Shown: positions 1-7,264, counted from the stretch's first letter. The stretch is DNA of 8,034 nt from Terriglobia bacterium (GCA_030040515.1 JASHTO010000278.1:1-8034); one strand, 5' to 3'. Translations and numbers: made by a program. The notes: generated from the letters alone by a model not told the origin.

Positions 1-47
1 TTGCAGCAAGCCTCCACGCTATGGTAAAGGTTTGTGGGTTTTCAAAT

Positions 48-54
48 GGAGGGG
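48..54 (+). promoter_or_regulatory. Ribosome binding site of the GH3 gene
   Basis: GGAGGGG lies six bases before the ATG at 61. This placement decides that start over the in-frame GTG at 34 and ATG at 46. It also puts the basic signal-peptide n-region directly at the N-terminus. No clear promoter is visible in the 47 bases upstream. Confidence 0.7.
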
Positions 55-60
55 CAAAAG

Positions 61-2766
61 ATGCGGACAAGGCGGAATCGTGGGATGACTGTTGGGTACA
101 TCACGCTGGTGATGATCTTCGTGCTGGTGGGATCAGCTCCCGCTCAACAGCAGAACGGCCCGCCCGCTTATCTCAACACTTCCCTGCCGATTGAGCAGCG
201 CGTTGACGACCTCATCTCCCGCATGACGCTCGAGGAAAAGGTCCGGCAGATGCAGCACACGGCGCCGGAGATCGCGCGGCTCGGGGTTCCCTCCTACGAC
301 TGGTGGAGCGAAGCTCTGCACGGCGTGGCGCGCGCCGGTTATGCCACGGTATTTCCGCAGGCCATCGGCATGGCCGCCACCTGGGATTACGACCTGATTC
401 ATACCGAAGGCGAGACAATCGCCACCGAAGCGCGCGCCAAGTACAACCAGGCACAGCGCGAGGGCAATCACCGCACCTACTACGGCCTGGACTTCTGGTC
501 GCCCAACATCAACATTTTCCGCGATCCGCGCTGGGGACGCGGGCAGGAAACTTACGGCGAGGATCCTTATCTTACCGCGCGCCTGGGCGTTGCTTTCGTA
601 ACCGGGATGCAGGGGAACGACCCGAAATATTTCAAGGTCATCGCCACGCCGAAGCATTATGCCGTGCACAGCGGCCCGGAGTCGATGCGCCATAAGTTCG
701 ACGTCACCCCTTCCCCGCACGACCTGGAAGACACTTACCTGCCCGCCTTCCGCGCCACGGTGGTGGAGGGCCACGCCGACTCCGTGATGTGCGCCTATAA
801 CGCCATTGACGGTGTGCCCGCCTGCGCCAGCAAATTTCTGCTGCAAGACACGTTGCGCGACGCATGGAAATTCCAGGGCTACGTGACTTCCGACTGCGGC
901 GCCGTGGGTGACATCACCGCCGGCCACAAATTCACTCCGGATAATGAGCACGGTTCCGCCGCGGCAGTGCTCGCCGGCACCGATACGACTTGCGGCAACG
1001 AGTATGTGGATCTGGTCAAGGCTGTGAGCGATGGATTAATCAAGGAAAGCGCTATTGATGTTTCCCTGAAGCGCTTGTTTACTGCGCGAATCCGATTGGG
1101 CATGTTTGACCCGCCCGGCGCCGTGGCCTTCAACCAAATTCCTTTTTCCCAAAACGATTCGCCGCAGCATCGCCAACTCTCCCTGCGCGCGGCGCGGGAG
1201 TCGATGGTGTTGCTGAAGAACCAAAATGGATTTCTGCCGTTGAAGTCGAACATCCAGACTCTCGCCGTAATCGGACCGAACGCCGAGTCCCTGGCCTCTC
1301 TCGAAGGGAACTACAGCGCGACACCCTCGAATCCGGTTTACCCGCTGGAGGGAATCCGCAGGCTGTTAGGCGGGAGGATGAAGATTCTGTACGCCCAGGG
1401 CTCACCCTATGTGGAAGAGTTGCCGGTGCCGGTGCCTTCCTCGGTGTTTCATCTGGAGGGCCCTGTTGCCGCACACGGATTGAAAGGCGAATATTTTTCC
1501 ACGGCGGACTTCTCCGGCAAACCCCTGCTGACGCGCACGGACGCGCAGATTCAATTCGATTGGGACGCCGCCGCGCCCGTGCCGGGCCTTTCCGCGACGG
1601 CATATGCTGTGCGTTGGACCGGCACGCTCACTCCGCCCGGCCCGGGTTCCTATACCTTCAACGTACCTAACCTGGGTTGGCATCCCGGAGGCGGCAAGTT
1701 GGGCTATCGCGTTTCACTGGATGATCGGAAGGTTCTCGACACCGTCGTGGAAGTGCCTTCCACCTGGAAGGAGAACGGAAAGAATGAGCCGCCGTCAACT
1801 TTTCAGGTGAATTTTGAAGACGTCAAGCCGCACAAGCTGGAGTTTGAGTGCGTCCACTTCTCAACTCTCTCCGCCGGCCCGGTTATTCTGAATTGGCAGC
1901 CGCCCGTGGAGGTTTTGCGTGATGAAGCCCTCAAGGCCGCGCAGGCCGCCGACGCAGTGGTGGCGTTCGTCGGTCTCTCGCCCAATCTCGAAGGCGAAGA
2001 GATGCCTATCCATGTGCCGGGCTTCAGCGGCGGCGACCGCACGGACATCGGGCTGCCCACACCACAAAAGCAATTGCTGGAAGCACTGGCGGCAACCGGC
2101 AAGCCGCTGGTGGTGGTCTTGATGAGCGGAAGCGCTCTGGCGGCGGACTGGGCGCAGGAACACGCGATGGCGGTGCTGGAAGCGTGGTATCCGGGTGAAG
2201 AAGGGGGCACAGCGATTGCCCAAACCCTGGCCGGAATGAATAATCCCAGCGGCCGCCTGCCCGTCACGTTTTATGCGTCACTCGATCAGTTGCCGCCCTT
2301 CGAAGATTACTCGATGCAGAATCGCACCTACCGATACTTTCAGGGCAAGCCGCTGTATGGGTTCGGCTATGGATTGAGTTACTCGACGTTTGAATACAGC
2401 GGCCTGAAGCTTTCGCCCACGCAGCTTGAGGCCGGAAGTCCGCTGAAGGTTGAGGCGAATGTTCGCAACACTTCGAAAATCGAGGGCGATGAAGTGGCGG
2501 AGCTTTACCTGGAGTTTCCGAGAATTGCCGGCGCCCCCGTGCGCGCCCTGCGCGGCTTCGCCCGCGTACACCTGGAACCGGGGCAGGTTCGCCCGGTGAG
2601 CTTCACACTCAACCCCCGAGACCTGAGCATGGTGAATGAACAAGGTGAGCACGTGATTGAGCCGGGCGATTATGCAGTGATTCTGGGTGGCAGCCAGCCG
2701 GGAGAAGCGGGAAGCGGGGTTTCCGCAAGATTGACCATTACGGGAGAGGTAAAATTACCACGATGA
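61..2766 (+). CDS. Exported glycoside hydrolase family 3 beta-xylosidase/beta-glucosidase-type enzyme with PA14 insert
   Basis: This 901-residue exported enzyme probably removes terminal beta-linked xylose or glucose from plant oligosaccharides. The N-terminus is a signal peptide: a basic MRTRRNR, a hydrophobic stretch, then SAPAQQQ. The GH3 barrel follows, with WWSEALHGVA (81 on), ATVFPQAIGMAATWD, RWGRGQETYGEDP (157 on) and the substrate-binding KH pair at 198-199. The predicted nucleophile is D278 in VTSDCGAVGD. The second GH3 domain starts near ESMVLLKN (about 380). It is interrupted by a PA14 domain (about 472-614, opening HGLKGEYF) and resumes with LEGEE (643-647) and GGDRT (657-661), where relatives place the acid/base. 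A fibronectin-III-like domain (about 790-895) ends the protein. The WWSEALHGVA and SDCGAV wording resembles bacterial xylosidase-type GH3 enzymes more than cellobiases, but the substrate is an inference. The ATG at 61 was chosen for its ribosome binding site; GTG 34 and ATG 46 are in frame but lack one. The stop codon overlaps the next start. Confidence 0.93.
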   Translation: MRTRRNRGMTVGYITLVMIFVLVGSAPAQQQNGPPAYLNTSLPIEQRVDDLISRMTLEEKVRQMQHTAPEIARLGVPSYDWWSEALHGVARAGYATVFPQAIGMAATWDYDLIHTEGETIATEARAKYNQAQREGNHRTYYGLDFWSPNINIFRDPRWGRGQETYGEDPYLTARLGVAFVTGMQGNDPKYFKVIATPKHYAVHSGPESMRHKFDVTPSPHDLEDTYLPAFRATVVEGHADSVMCAYNAIDGVPACASKFLLQDTLRDAWKFQGYVTSDCGAVGDITAGHKFTPDNEHGSAAAVLAGTDTTCGNEYVDLVKAVSDGLIKESAIDVSLKRLFTARIRLGMFDPPGAVAFNQIPFSQNDSPQHRQLSLRAARESMVLLKNQNGFLPLKSNIQTLAVIGPNAESLASLEGNYSATPSNPVYPLEGIRRLLGGRMKILYAQGSPYVEELPVPVPSSVFHLEGPVAAHGLKGEYFSTADFSGKPLLTRTDAQIQFDWDAAAPVPGLSATAYAVRWTGTLTPPGPGSYTFNVPNLGWHPGGGKLGYRVSLDDRKVLDTVVEVPSTWKENGKNEPPSTFQVNFEDVKPHKLEFECVHFSTLSAGPVILNWQPPVEVLRDEALKAAQAADAVVAFVGLSPNLEGEEMPIHVPGFSGGDRTDIGLPTPQKQLLEALAATGKPLVVVLMSGSALAADWAQEHAMAVLEAWYPGEEGGTAIAQTLAGMNNPSGRLPVTFYASLDQLPPFEDYSMQNRTYRYFQGKPLYGFGYGLSYSTFEYSGLKLSPTQLEAGSPLKVEANVRNTSKIEGDEVAELYLEFPRIAGAPVRALRGFARVHLEPGQVRPVSFTLNPRDLSMVNEQGEHVIEPGDYAVILGGSQPGEAGSGVSARLTITGEVKLPR

Positions 2767-3563
2767 GGTCATTGTCGAGAGGCGTCAGGCCCTCGAATTA
2801 TTCTATGAAACCGATTTCGTGGACGTTGGCTAGCCTCACTCTGATTTATGGAGGCATATGCATGTCCGGGGCAGCCGCCCGTCCCGAGTCGCAACCAGGC
2901 AGTTACATCAGCAGCAGCCGCATGACTTCGAAACATTCTGAACAGGATTTCGTTCCGGACGGTAAGCTGGATCATCCCGCCTGGAAACGGACAAAATGGT
3001 TGAAGTTTGATCGCGACGCCTTTAGTTCGGCTGTGCATCCTGAAGCTGCCACACAAATCGCTTCACTCTGGACCGCCAGTTACATCTACTTTGGATATCG
3101 GTGCAAATACACGGCTTTGAACGTATTCGCGGACAAGGATCCCACGAAGGATTTCTGGACGCTCTGGGAGCGGGACGTCGTGGAGGTTTTTCTGAATCCG
3201 CAGCCCGAGCGGATGCGGCACTATTACGAATTTGAGGTCGCCCCCAACAACCTTTGGATCGATTTGGAGATCGATCTCGACAAAAAACCTTTCAATGATG
3301 CGAATTGGAATTCAGGCTTCGAACACGCCACGCACATTGACGCCGCAAAGCACGTGTGGACGTGCGAGATGCGCATTCCTGTGAGCGCAATGGACGGCGG
3401 CAATGCGATTAAGGCTGGGGACGAATGGCGCGTGAATTTTTTCCGCGCCGACGGACCCGGCGTGAAAGGCCAGCGGCGGCTGCTCTCCTGGAGTCCTGTG
3501 CAGAGTGACAGCCATTCGTTCCATTCGCCGTGGTCGTTCGGAGTCGTACGATTCGTAAGGTGA
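2763..3563 (+). CDS. Exported CBM9-like carbohydrate-binding protein
   Basis: This 266-residue protein consists of an export signal plus one carbohydrate-binding family 9-like (DOMON-type beta-sandwich) domain, with no catalytic domain visible. Family hallmarks in order are DGKLDHPAWKR (67-76), ASYIYFGYRC (105-114), LWERDVVEVFLNP (134-146), YYEFEVAPNNLWIDL (154-168), CEMRIPVSAM (201-210), GDEWRVNFFRAD (219-230) and the terminal WSFGVVRF. Such domains bind sugars or sit in secreted enzymes; here it probably assists the GH3 product, which is an inference. The ATG overlaps the GH3 stop as ATGA, so the two are almost certainly co-transcribed and probably translationally coupled. A GGGAGAGG lies 13 bases upstream, further than usual. 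An internal ATG at 2805 (residue 15) would give a more ordinary signal peptide (MKPISWTLASLTLIYGG, ending SGAAA) but has no ribosome binding site. The true start could be either. Confidence 0.85.
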   Translation: MRSLSRGVRPSNYSMKPISWTLASLTLIYGGICMSGAAARPESQPGSYISSSRMTSKHSEQDFVPDGKLDHPAWKRTKWLKFDRDAFSSAVHPEAATQIASLWTASYIYFGYRCKYTALNVFADKDPTKDFWTLWERDVVEVFLNPQPERMRHYYEFEVAPNNLWIDLEIDLDKKPFNDANWNSGFEHATHIDAAKHVWTCEMRIPVSAMDGGNAIKAGDEWRVNFFRADGPGVKGQRRLLSWSPVQSDSHSFHSPWSFGVVRFVR

Positions 3564-3579
3564 TTCGAGTTTAAGTCGA

Positions 3580-3719
3580 GTAGGGGCAGGCCTCGCCCTG
3601 CGACCCAAAGCCGTCTTCGGCCTGCCCGCCGTACAACTCTGGGAGGCGGGGCGACGGGTCGTGCCTGCCCTGCGGGTCAGCGTTGCTGGCGCAAGGTCAC
3701 CCACAAGGGGTGCCCCTAC
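3580..3719. repeat. GTAGGGGCA-ended intergenic inverted-repeat element
   Basis: The 161-base gap between two convergent genes is almost filled by an element with perfect 9-base inverted ends. These are GTAGGGGCA at 3580-3588 and TGCCCCTAC at 3711-3719. Inside the right end is a small hairpin, CACCC (3698-3702) with GGGTG (3708-3712). Inside the left end GCAGG can pair with CCTGC around GCCTCGCC. The GTAG head followed by a hairpin is the layout of bacterial REP sequences. No T-run follows the hairpins, so it is not a classical intrinsic terminator, although it could still block read-through between the converging genes. No copy of a REP transposase is in the window. Confidence 0.7.
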
Positions 3720-3724
3720 GAGAT

Positions 3725-5527
3725 TCAGGGTTTTGCCGTTTTGGGAATGAGTTGCCGGCGGAAAACCTGGTCGCCCACAACGGCGTAAAGGTACTGGTGG
3801 TCCGCACCTCCGAATGCCACGCCGGATACTGGGCCAGACGCCGGATCTGCCTGCTCCGGTCGATTGAGGATTCCCACCACTCTTCCCTGCGCATCCAAAA
3901 TCTGAATTCCGAGCAGTGTCGACACGTAAAGGATGCCCTTGCTGTCCACGGCCATGCCCGCCGCGCCGCTGGCCGAGCCCTCGTCCGTCGTCTCCAGGCG
4001 AAAGTACGGTTCCCCATTTGATAGCGAACCATCCGAATTTACCTGGTACGACCAAACCCATTTGCCATTCGGGTCACTGGCATAGAGCAAAGATCGGTCG
4101 GGCGATAGGCAGAGGCCGTTTGCAACCATCTGATGAAATCCCCAATCCTCATTCGGCCCATACACATTGTGATTGCCGGGTTTGTAGTGGGTGATCCCGC
4201 CATTTCCGGTGAAATAAAACTCTCCTCCATTTGCCCCCACAATGTCCTGGCAGGGGACGTCCCCTTCGAGTGCCCGAGTCGTTGTTCCATCCGGTGAAAA
4301 GCTGAGAATCACATCATCACGGCAGGCATAGAGCCGGCCATCCGTTCCGAACGTGAGCCCATGCGCGCCACCCGCGTCTTTGACGAAAACTGCGGCCTTT
4401 CCGTCCGGGTCGATCCGATAAATTGACTTTCCGAGCGAATCCGCCACAAAGACGTTTCCTTGTTGATCCGCTGTAATTCCGCGCGCACCGCGTAACCAAG
4501 GGTTGCGCACCAGAAGCGAACTGGATGGTTTCGAGTGCGATCCGACGCCCAGAGTCGCCACCCATTCCCAATCCGGCGAAATGTCTGCCAAACCGGTTTG
4601 CCGGTCATCAAGATGATCAAGTTTGGGTTTCGCAATCGGTGTGGGATAATCGCGCCACAGCCAGCGCAGGGCGTCGGGCAGGATGGCTCCGCCCTGAATC
4701 ATGTCGTGGTCTTTGTCTCCAGTAACGAATTTGAAATCGTATCCGGCGAAGGCGAGCGCGGAAGCCATCGACTGATTGGCCAGCCACCAGTCGCCGGCGA
4801 AGATGTTCAGGTCGTGGCTGCCGTCCTGAAGGAAAACTCGAATCGGCTTGGGCTCGGTTTTGCGAATCAGCGCGGGATAGATGTCGCCGCCGCGCAGGTC
4901 GGCGAAGCTGCCGATGAAGCTGAGCACGCGATGGAAGGCCTCGGGATGCAGCCAAGCCACGGTGAAGGAGCAGATTCCGCCTGAGCTGCCACCGGAAATC
5001 GCGCGGTCGTTGGGATCTTTGGAGAGATTGTAGGTCTTCGCGACCTCGGGAAGAATTTCGTCGAGGAGAAATCGCGCGTAGCGGTCGCTCAGGCTGTCGT
5101 ATTCGTAGCTGCGATTGATGCGAATCGTCTTGCCTGCTGAATTTTTCAACACGCCGGGATCAATCAGGATGGCGATGGTAACCGGCATTTCGTGCTTGGC
5201 AATGAGATTGTCAAACACGATAGGGATGCGTCCGCGGCCGTCCTCCGATACAAAGCTTTTACCGTCCTCAAACAACATGACGCAGGCGGGCTTGTCCGGC
5301 GTGTACTGCGCAGGGATGTAAACGTAATAGTCCCGGACCGTGCCCGGAAATATCTTGCTCGTCCAGGTGTATTTTGTAACTTTGCCCTGCGGCACACCCG
5401 GTTGGCGCTGGGAATCGGGTCCGAGTGGATATTCTTCCCCAGGTTGCGGATTTGATTGCGGACTGCTTCCAGCCGCAAATTGGCTGAGGGCAAGGCACAC
5501 GAAAAAAAGCAGCAGGAATCGTCTCAT
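3725..5527 (-). CDS. Exported esterase (esterase-D/Fes-like) fused to SMP-30/gluconolactonase-like propeller
   Basis: This 600-residue two-domain protein is exported through a signal peptide (MRRFLLLFFVCLALSQFAAG). Residues about 45-295 form an alpha/beta hydrolase of the esterase-D/enterochelin-esterase group. The nucleophile elbow is SGGSSGG (178-184, probable nucleophile S181), the probable acid is D239 in DGSHDLN, and the probable base is H274 in DKDHDM. Residues about 315-595 are an SMP-30/gluconolactonase-like six-bladed propeller with repeated blades such as GITADQQGNVFVAD (350-363), NGLCLSPD (470-477) and GMAVDSKGILYVS (524-536). N470 matches the family's metal-binding Asn. The usual PDG ligand segment reads AAG at 522-524, and I see no matching N-terminal Glu, so the propeller may have lost metal-dependent lactonase activity. 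Proximity to a GH3 enzyme suggests removal of acyl groups from hemicellulose, but the substrate is not shown. The ATG at 5527 has a strong ribosome binding site within a repeat. Confidence 0.9.
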   Translation of the reverse strand: MRRFLLLFFVCLALSQFAAGSSPQSNPQPGEEYPLGPDSQRQPGVPQGKVTKYTWTSKIFPGTVRDYYVYIPAQYTPDKPACVMLFEDGKSFVSEDGRGRIPIVFDNLIAKHEMPVTIAILIDPGVLKNSAGKTIRINRSYEYDSLSDRYARFLLDEILPEVAKTYNLSKDPNDRAISGGSSGGICSFTVAWLHPEAFHRVLSFIGSFADLRGGDIYPALIRKTEPKPIRVFLQDGSHDLNIFAGDWWLANQSMASALAFAGYDFKFVTGDKDHDMIQGGAILPDALRWLWRDYPTPIAKPKLDHLDDRQTGLADISPDWEWVATLGVGSHSKPSSSLLVRNPWLRGARGITADQQGNVFVADSLGKSIYRIDPDGKAAVFVKDAGGAHGLTFGTDGRLYACRDDVILSFSPDGTTTRALEGDVPCQDIVGANGGEFYFTGNGGITHYKPGNHNVYGPNEDWGFHQMVANGLCLSPDRSLLYASDPNGKWVWSYQVNSDGSLSNGEPYFRLETTDEGSASGAAGMAVDSKGILYVSTLLGIQILDAQGRVVGILNRPEQADPASGPVSGVAFGGADHQYLYAVVGDQVFRRQLIPKTAKP

Positions 5528-5530
5528 GGA

Positions 5531-5601
5531 TTCGCCTCCCAGATGTCCGCAAATCGTAGCGCGGCACGGCGAGCCATCCGCGCGTACGAGCGGCGCTACG
5601 A
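5531..5601. repeat. Short palindromic intergenic repeat, copy 1
   Basis: This repeat occupies the 68-base gap between the methyltransferase and esterase genes. Positions 5531-5569 match 6776-6814 at 34 of 39 bases by eye. A 9-base inverted repeat, TCGTAGCGC (5554-5562) and GCGCTACGA (5593-5601), can form a stem with a 30-base loop. Read on the minus strand, the right arm starts with the GTAG head seen in the other elements of this window. The right arm contains the methyltransferase stop codon (5596-5598), and the left part supplies the esterase ribosome binding site. Confidence 0.65.
5535..5540 (-). promoter_or_regulatory. Ribosome binding site of the esterase fusion, inside a repeat
   Basis: On the minus strand GGGAGG is followed by seven bases (CGAATCC) and the ATG at 5527, which fixes that start. 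The motif is not unique to this site. It belongs to a repeat (5531-5569) that recurs in the same orientation at 6776-6814. Confidence 0.75.
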
Positions 5602-6501
5602 CGTTCGGTTTTTGTCCCGAACGCTGACAATTTGGATTTGCCCGGGCCGCCGTTGCTCCGTTCCCAGCAGTAATTGCATGACCTCCGCAGAGCGTGTGCA
5701 GAGGAGATTGATCTCCTCCAGGGCACGGTCCTTGCGGAACCGGTTTAGAAGTTCTGCGGTCGAGGCAAATTCCAGTTGCCGTCGCTCTTCATTGATGACG
5801 ACCATCTCGAACCCGAGGCTAGCAAGCTTTTCCACAAAACCGATGGAGGCCTCCCGATCAAGATAAAGCGGGTTCACTTCCGCGATCAAGACCATCTGGG
5901 GATTTTGTACGATCAAATCCAGCATACCCTCCACAGCGCGGGGCTCGCTCCCCTCAATGTCCATCTTCGTCAGCTTGGGTTGGATAGGACGGCCACGAAA
6001 AAAATCATCCAAACTCGTTGACGTCACAAGCGTTGATTGCGGCACGGTCCCCTCGTTCACTCTCCATTGCGCCGGCAGGGGATTCAAGCTGTGACCTCCG
6101 GCTCCGCGGGCTTCAAACAGCAGGGTTTCACCGGCCCGGTCCGATACGGCCTTCTGGACTGCCACAACGTTGGACAGTTGATTGGCGGCGACATTCTTCG
6201 TCAGCATGGCAAAGTTTCTCGGGTGGGGCTCGAAGGCATAAACCACTCCGGAATGAGTGCACAGGGAAGCCGCCAGGAGGGTGAAGTAGCCCCAATGAGC
6301 TCCAACATCGATGACCACATCTCCCGGCTTGATGACTTCCCTGAAAACGTGGCTGGTGGCGGCTTCCCAGGCTCCTCCCAGCGCCATGTCGCCCATCGTG
6401 TCTTTGGGGTCGACGTACATCGTGAAGCCCGGAAAGGAGATCCTTGCCAACCCCTCCACAGTTTGGGTGGGAAAGAGCAAGGGTTTAAACACCCGTTTCA
6501 T
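5596..6501 (-). CDS. FkbM-family SAM-dependent methyltransferase
   Basis: A 301-residue class I methyltransferase of the FkbM family, which typically O-methylates sugars or other small hydroxylated compounds. The SAM-binding motif I is VIDVGAHWG (63-71), the acidic end of strand 2 is FEPHP (90-94), and the family signature KMDIEGSE lies at 179-186. No signal peptide or membrane segment is evident, so it is probably cytoplasmic. The acceptor cannot be read from the sequence; exopolysaccharide or glycolipid sugars are common for the family. The start is uncertain. ATG 6501 is used here, but an in-frame TTG at 6558 would add 19 residues, and neither has a clear ribosome binding site. A different-frame minus-strand ORF (6485-6631) runs across the start, so an N-terminal frameshift is possible. 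The stop codon lies in the arm of a repeat, 68 bases before the esterase gene on the same strand. Co-transcription is possible. Confidence 0.88.
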   Translation of the reverse strand: MKRVFKPLLFPTQTVEGLARISFPGFTMYVDPKDTMGDMALGGAWEAATSHVFREVIKPGDVVIDVGAHWGYFTLLAASLCTHSGVVYAFEPHPRNFAMLTKNVAANQLSNVVAVQKAVSDRAGETLLFEARGAGGHSLNPLPAQWRVNEGTVPQSTLVTSTSLDDFFRGRPIQPKLTKMDIEGSEPRAVEGMLDLIVQNPQMVLIAEVNPLYLDREASIGFVEKLASLGFEMVVINEERRQLEFASTAELLNRFRKDRALEEINLLCTRSAEVMQLLLGTEQRRPGQIQIVSVRDKNRTS

Positions 6502-6650
6502 AGAATGGCAGTACGCCGGGGAGATTCGCAACCTTATGGCGAACACTCGGCGTGGCAAGTCCGTATAGCCACTTGAAACATCGGGAAAATTGAGGACGAA
6601 CCCGATCTTTGAAACCTGACTTTTCAGCCATCAAAGCGCCTACCCAACGG

Positions 6651-6731
6651 GTAGTCACGGCATGCCTCTTATGCCGTGGGTTCTTCCCAAAGAAACCAGA
6701 GCCCACGGCACAAAAATCGTGCCGTGGCTAC
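6651..6731. repeat. GTAG-headed double-hairpin (REP/BIME-like) element
   Basis: An 81-base imperfect palindrome made of two inverted units. Unit one begins GTAG and forms CACGGCAT (6656-6663), a 7-base loop, then ATGCCGTG (6671-6678). Unit two, read on the minus strand, begins GTAG and forms CCACGGCAC, a 7-base loop, then GTGCCGTGG (plus-strand arms 6703-6711 and 6719-6727). The outer ends also match each other in 11 of 12 bases (6651-6662 with 6720-6731). Two REP-like units facing each other is the layout of bacterial interspersed mosaic elements. Confidence 0.75.
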
Positions 6732-6733
6732 CT

Positions 6734-6752
6734 GCTCTGGAGCTTTCAGAGC
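6734..6752. repeat. Small hairpin next to the double-hairpin element
   Basis: GCTCTG (6734-6739) pairs with CAGAGC (6747-6752) around a 7-base loop. This loop length equals that of the two neighbouring hairpins. It lacks a T-run, so it is not a classical intrinsic terminator. It may simply be part of the same composite repeat. Confidence 0.4.
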
Positions 6753-6775
6753 GCTAACTCTGGATGCTGTCAACG

Positions 6776-6814
6776 TTCGCCTCCCAGATATCCGGGAATC
6801 GTAGCACGGCACCG
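6776..6814. repeat. Short intergenic repeat, copy 2
   Basis: This copy matches 5531-5569 in the same orientation at 34 of 39 bases by eye, including the shared block TTCGCCTCCCAGAT. It lacks the right palindromic arm of copy 1. Together the two copies flank the methyltransferase gene. No gene start follows its GGGAGG on the minus strand apart from an implausible TTG frame of about 33 codons. Confidence 0.65.
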
Positions 6815-7257
6815 TGATCGGCGAAAGTCTGACCCCTCGCGCCGAGCGTGCGAAATCCACGAACCAGCTTGTAAAATTCTCTTTGCAAAGCAACCTCCGC
6901 CTATCCTTCGGGTTCAGACGTAAGGGTGGTCTGCTTTCATGAGGTTTGGAGTGATAGAATCCTTTCCCGTTTTCCCCCAGGATGCCACCGAACCGGCGAA
7001 GGAAACAGCCGCATTCACTCTGGCGAATCTGCGCAATGTAATTTCGCATCTACACCATGTAATAAAGTAGCGGCAGAGGTTGTCTGACGCACGAGCAAGC
7101 CACGTCTTTTCAGAGGGTTGCATGCGCAGAGAGGTTGGAACGACGATTGCGAGTCTTGAGACCGACAATGACACTTTGTCGTGCGACTTGGACGCCCGCA
7201 CAAGAGCCGGAAAAGGACGGCCGGGGCCTGATTCGCACAGATCTTTGAAACACCGCC

Positions 7258-7264
7258 AAGGAGG
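7258..7264 (+). promoter_or_regulatory. Ribosome binding site of the lipoprotein gene
   Basis: AAGGAGG, a near-perfect Shine-Dalgarno sequence, stands seven bases before the ATG at 7272. It is the strongest in the window and fixes the start of the truncated gene. Confidence 0.85.

Noticed and set aside
133..951. Minus-strand 272-codon open frame
   Set aside because: It lies wholly opposite the well-supported GH3 gene, with no ribosome binding site or family likeness. It is a high-GC antisense shadow.
3312..4061. Minus-strand 249-codon open frame spanning two genes and the repeat
   Set aside because: It runs antisense to the CBM9-like gene, through the palindromic element and into another frame of the esterase fusion. 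No family resemblance was seen.
6037..6576. Plus-strand 179-codon open frame
   Set aside because: It is antisense to the methyltransferase, whose motifs are clear.
6580..6606. Inverted repeat ATCGGG / CCCGAT near the methyltransferase start
   Set aside because: A 6-base stem with a 15-base loop is expected by chance and has no further support as an operator.
6651..6731. CRISPR array or intrinsic terminator
   Set aside because: The repeats are inverted rather than regularly spaced direct copies, and no T-run follows either hairpin.
6609..6923. Plus-strand 104-codon open frame in the intergenic region
   Set aside because: It translates the hairpin repeats, lacks a ribosome binding site and looks like no known protein.
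6604..7251. Shared 12-mer GATCTTTGAAAC at 6604-6615 and 7240-7251
   Set aside because: A few 12-base matches are expected by chance between positions in an 8 kb window, and the flanks do not match.
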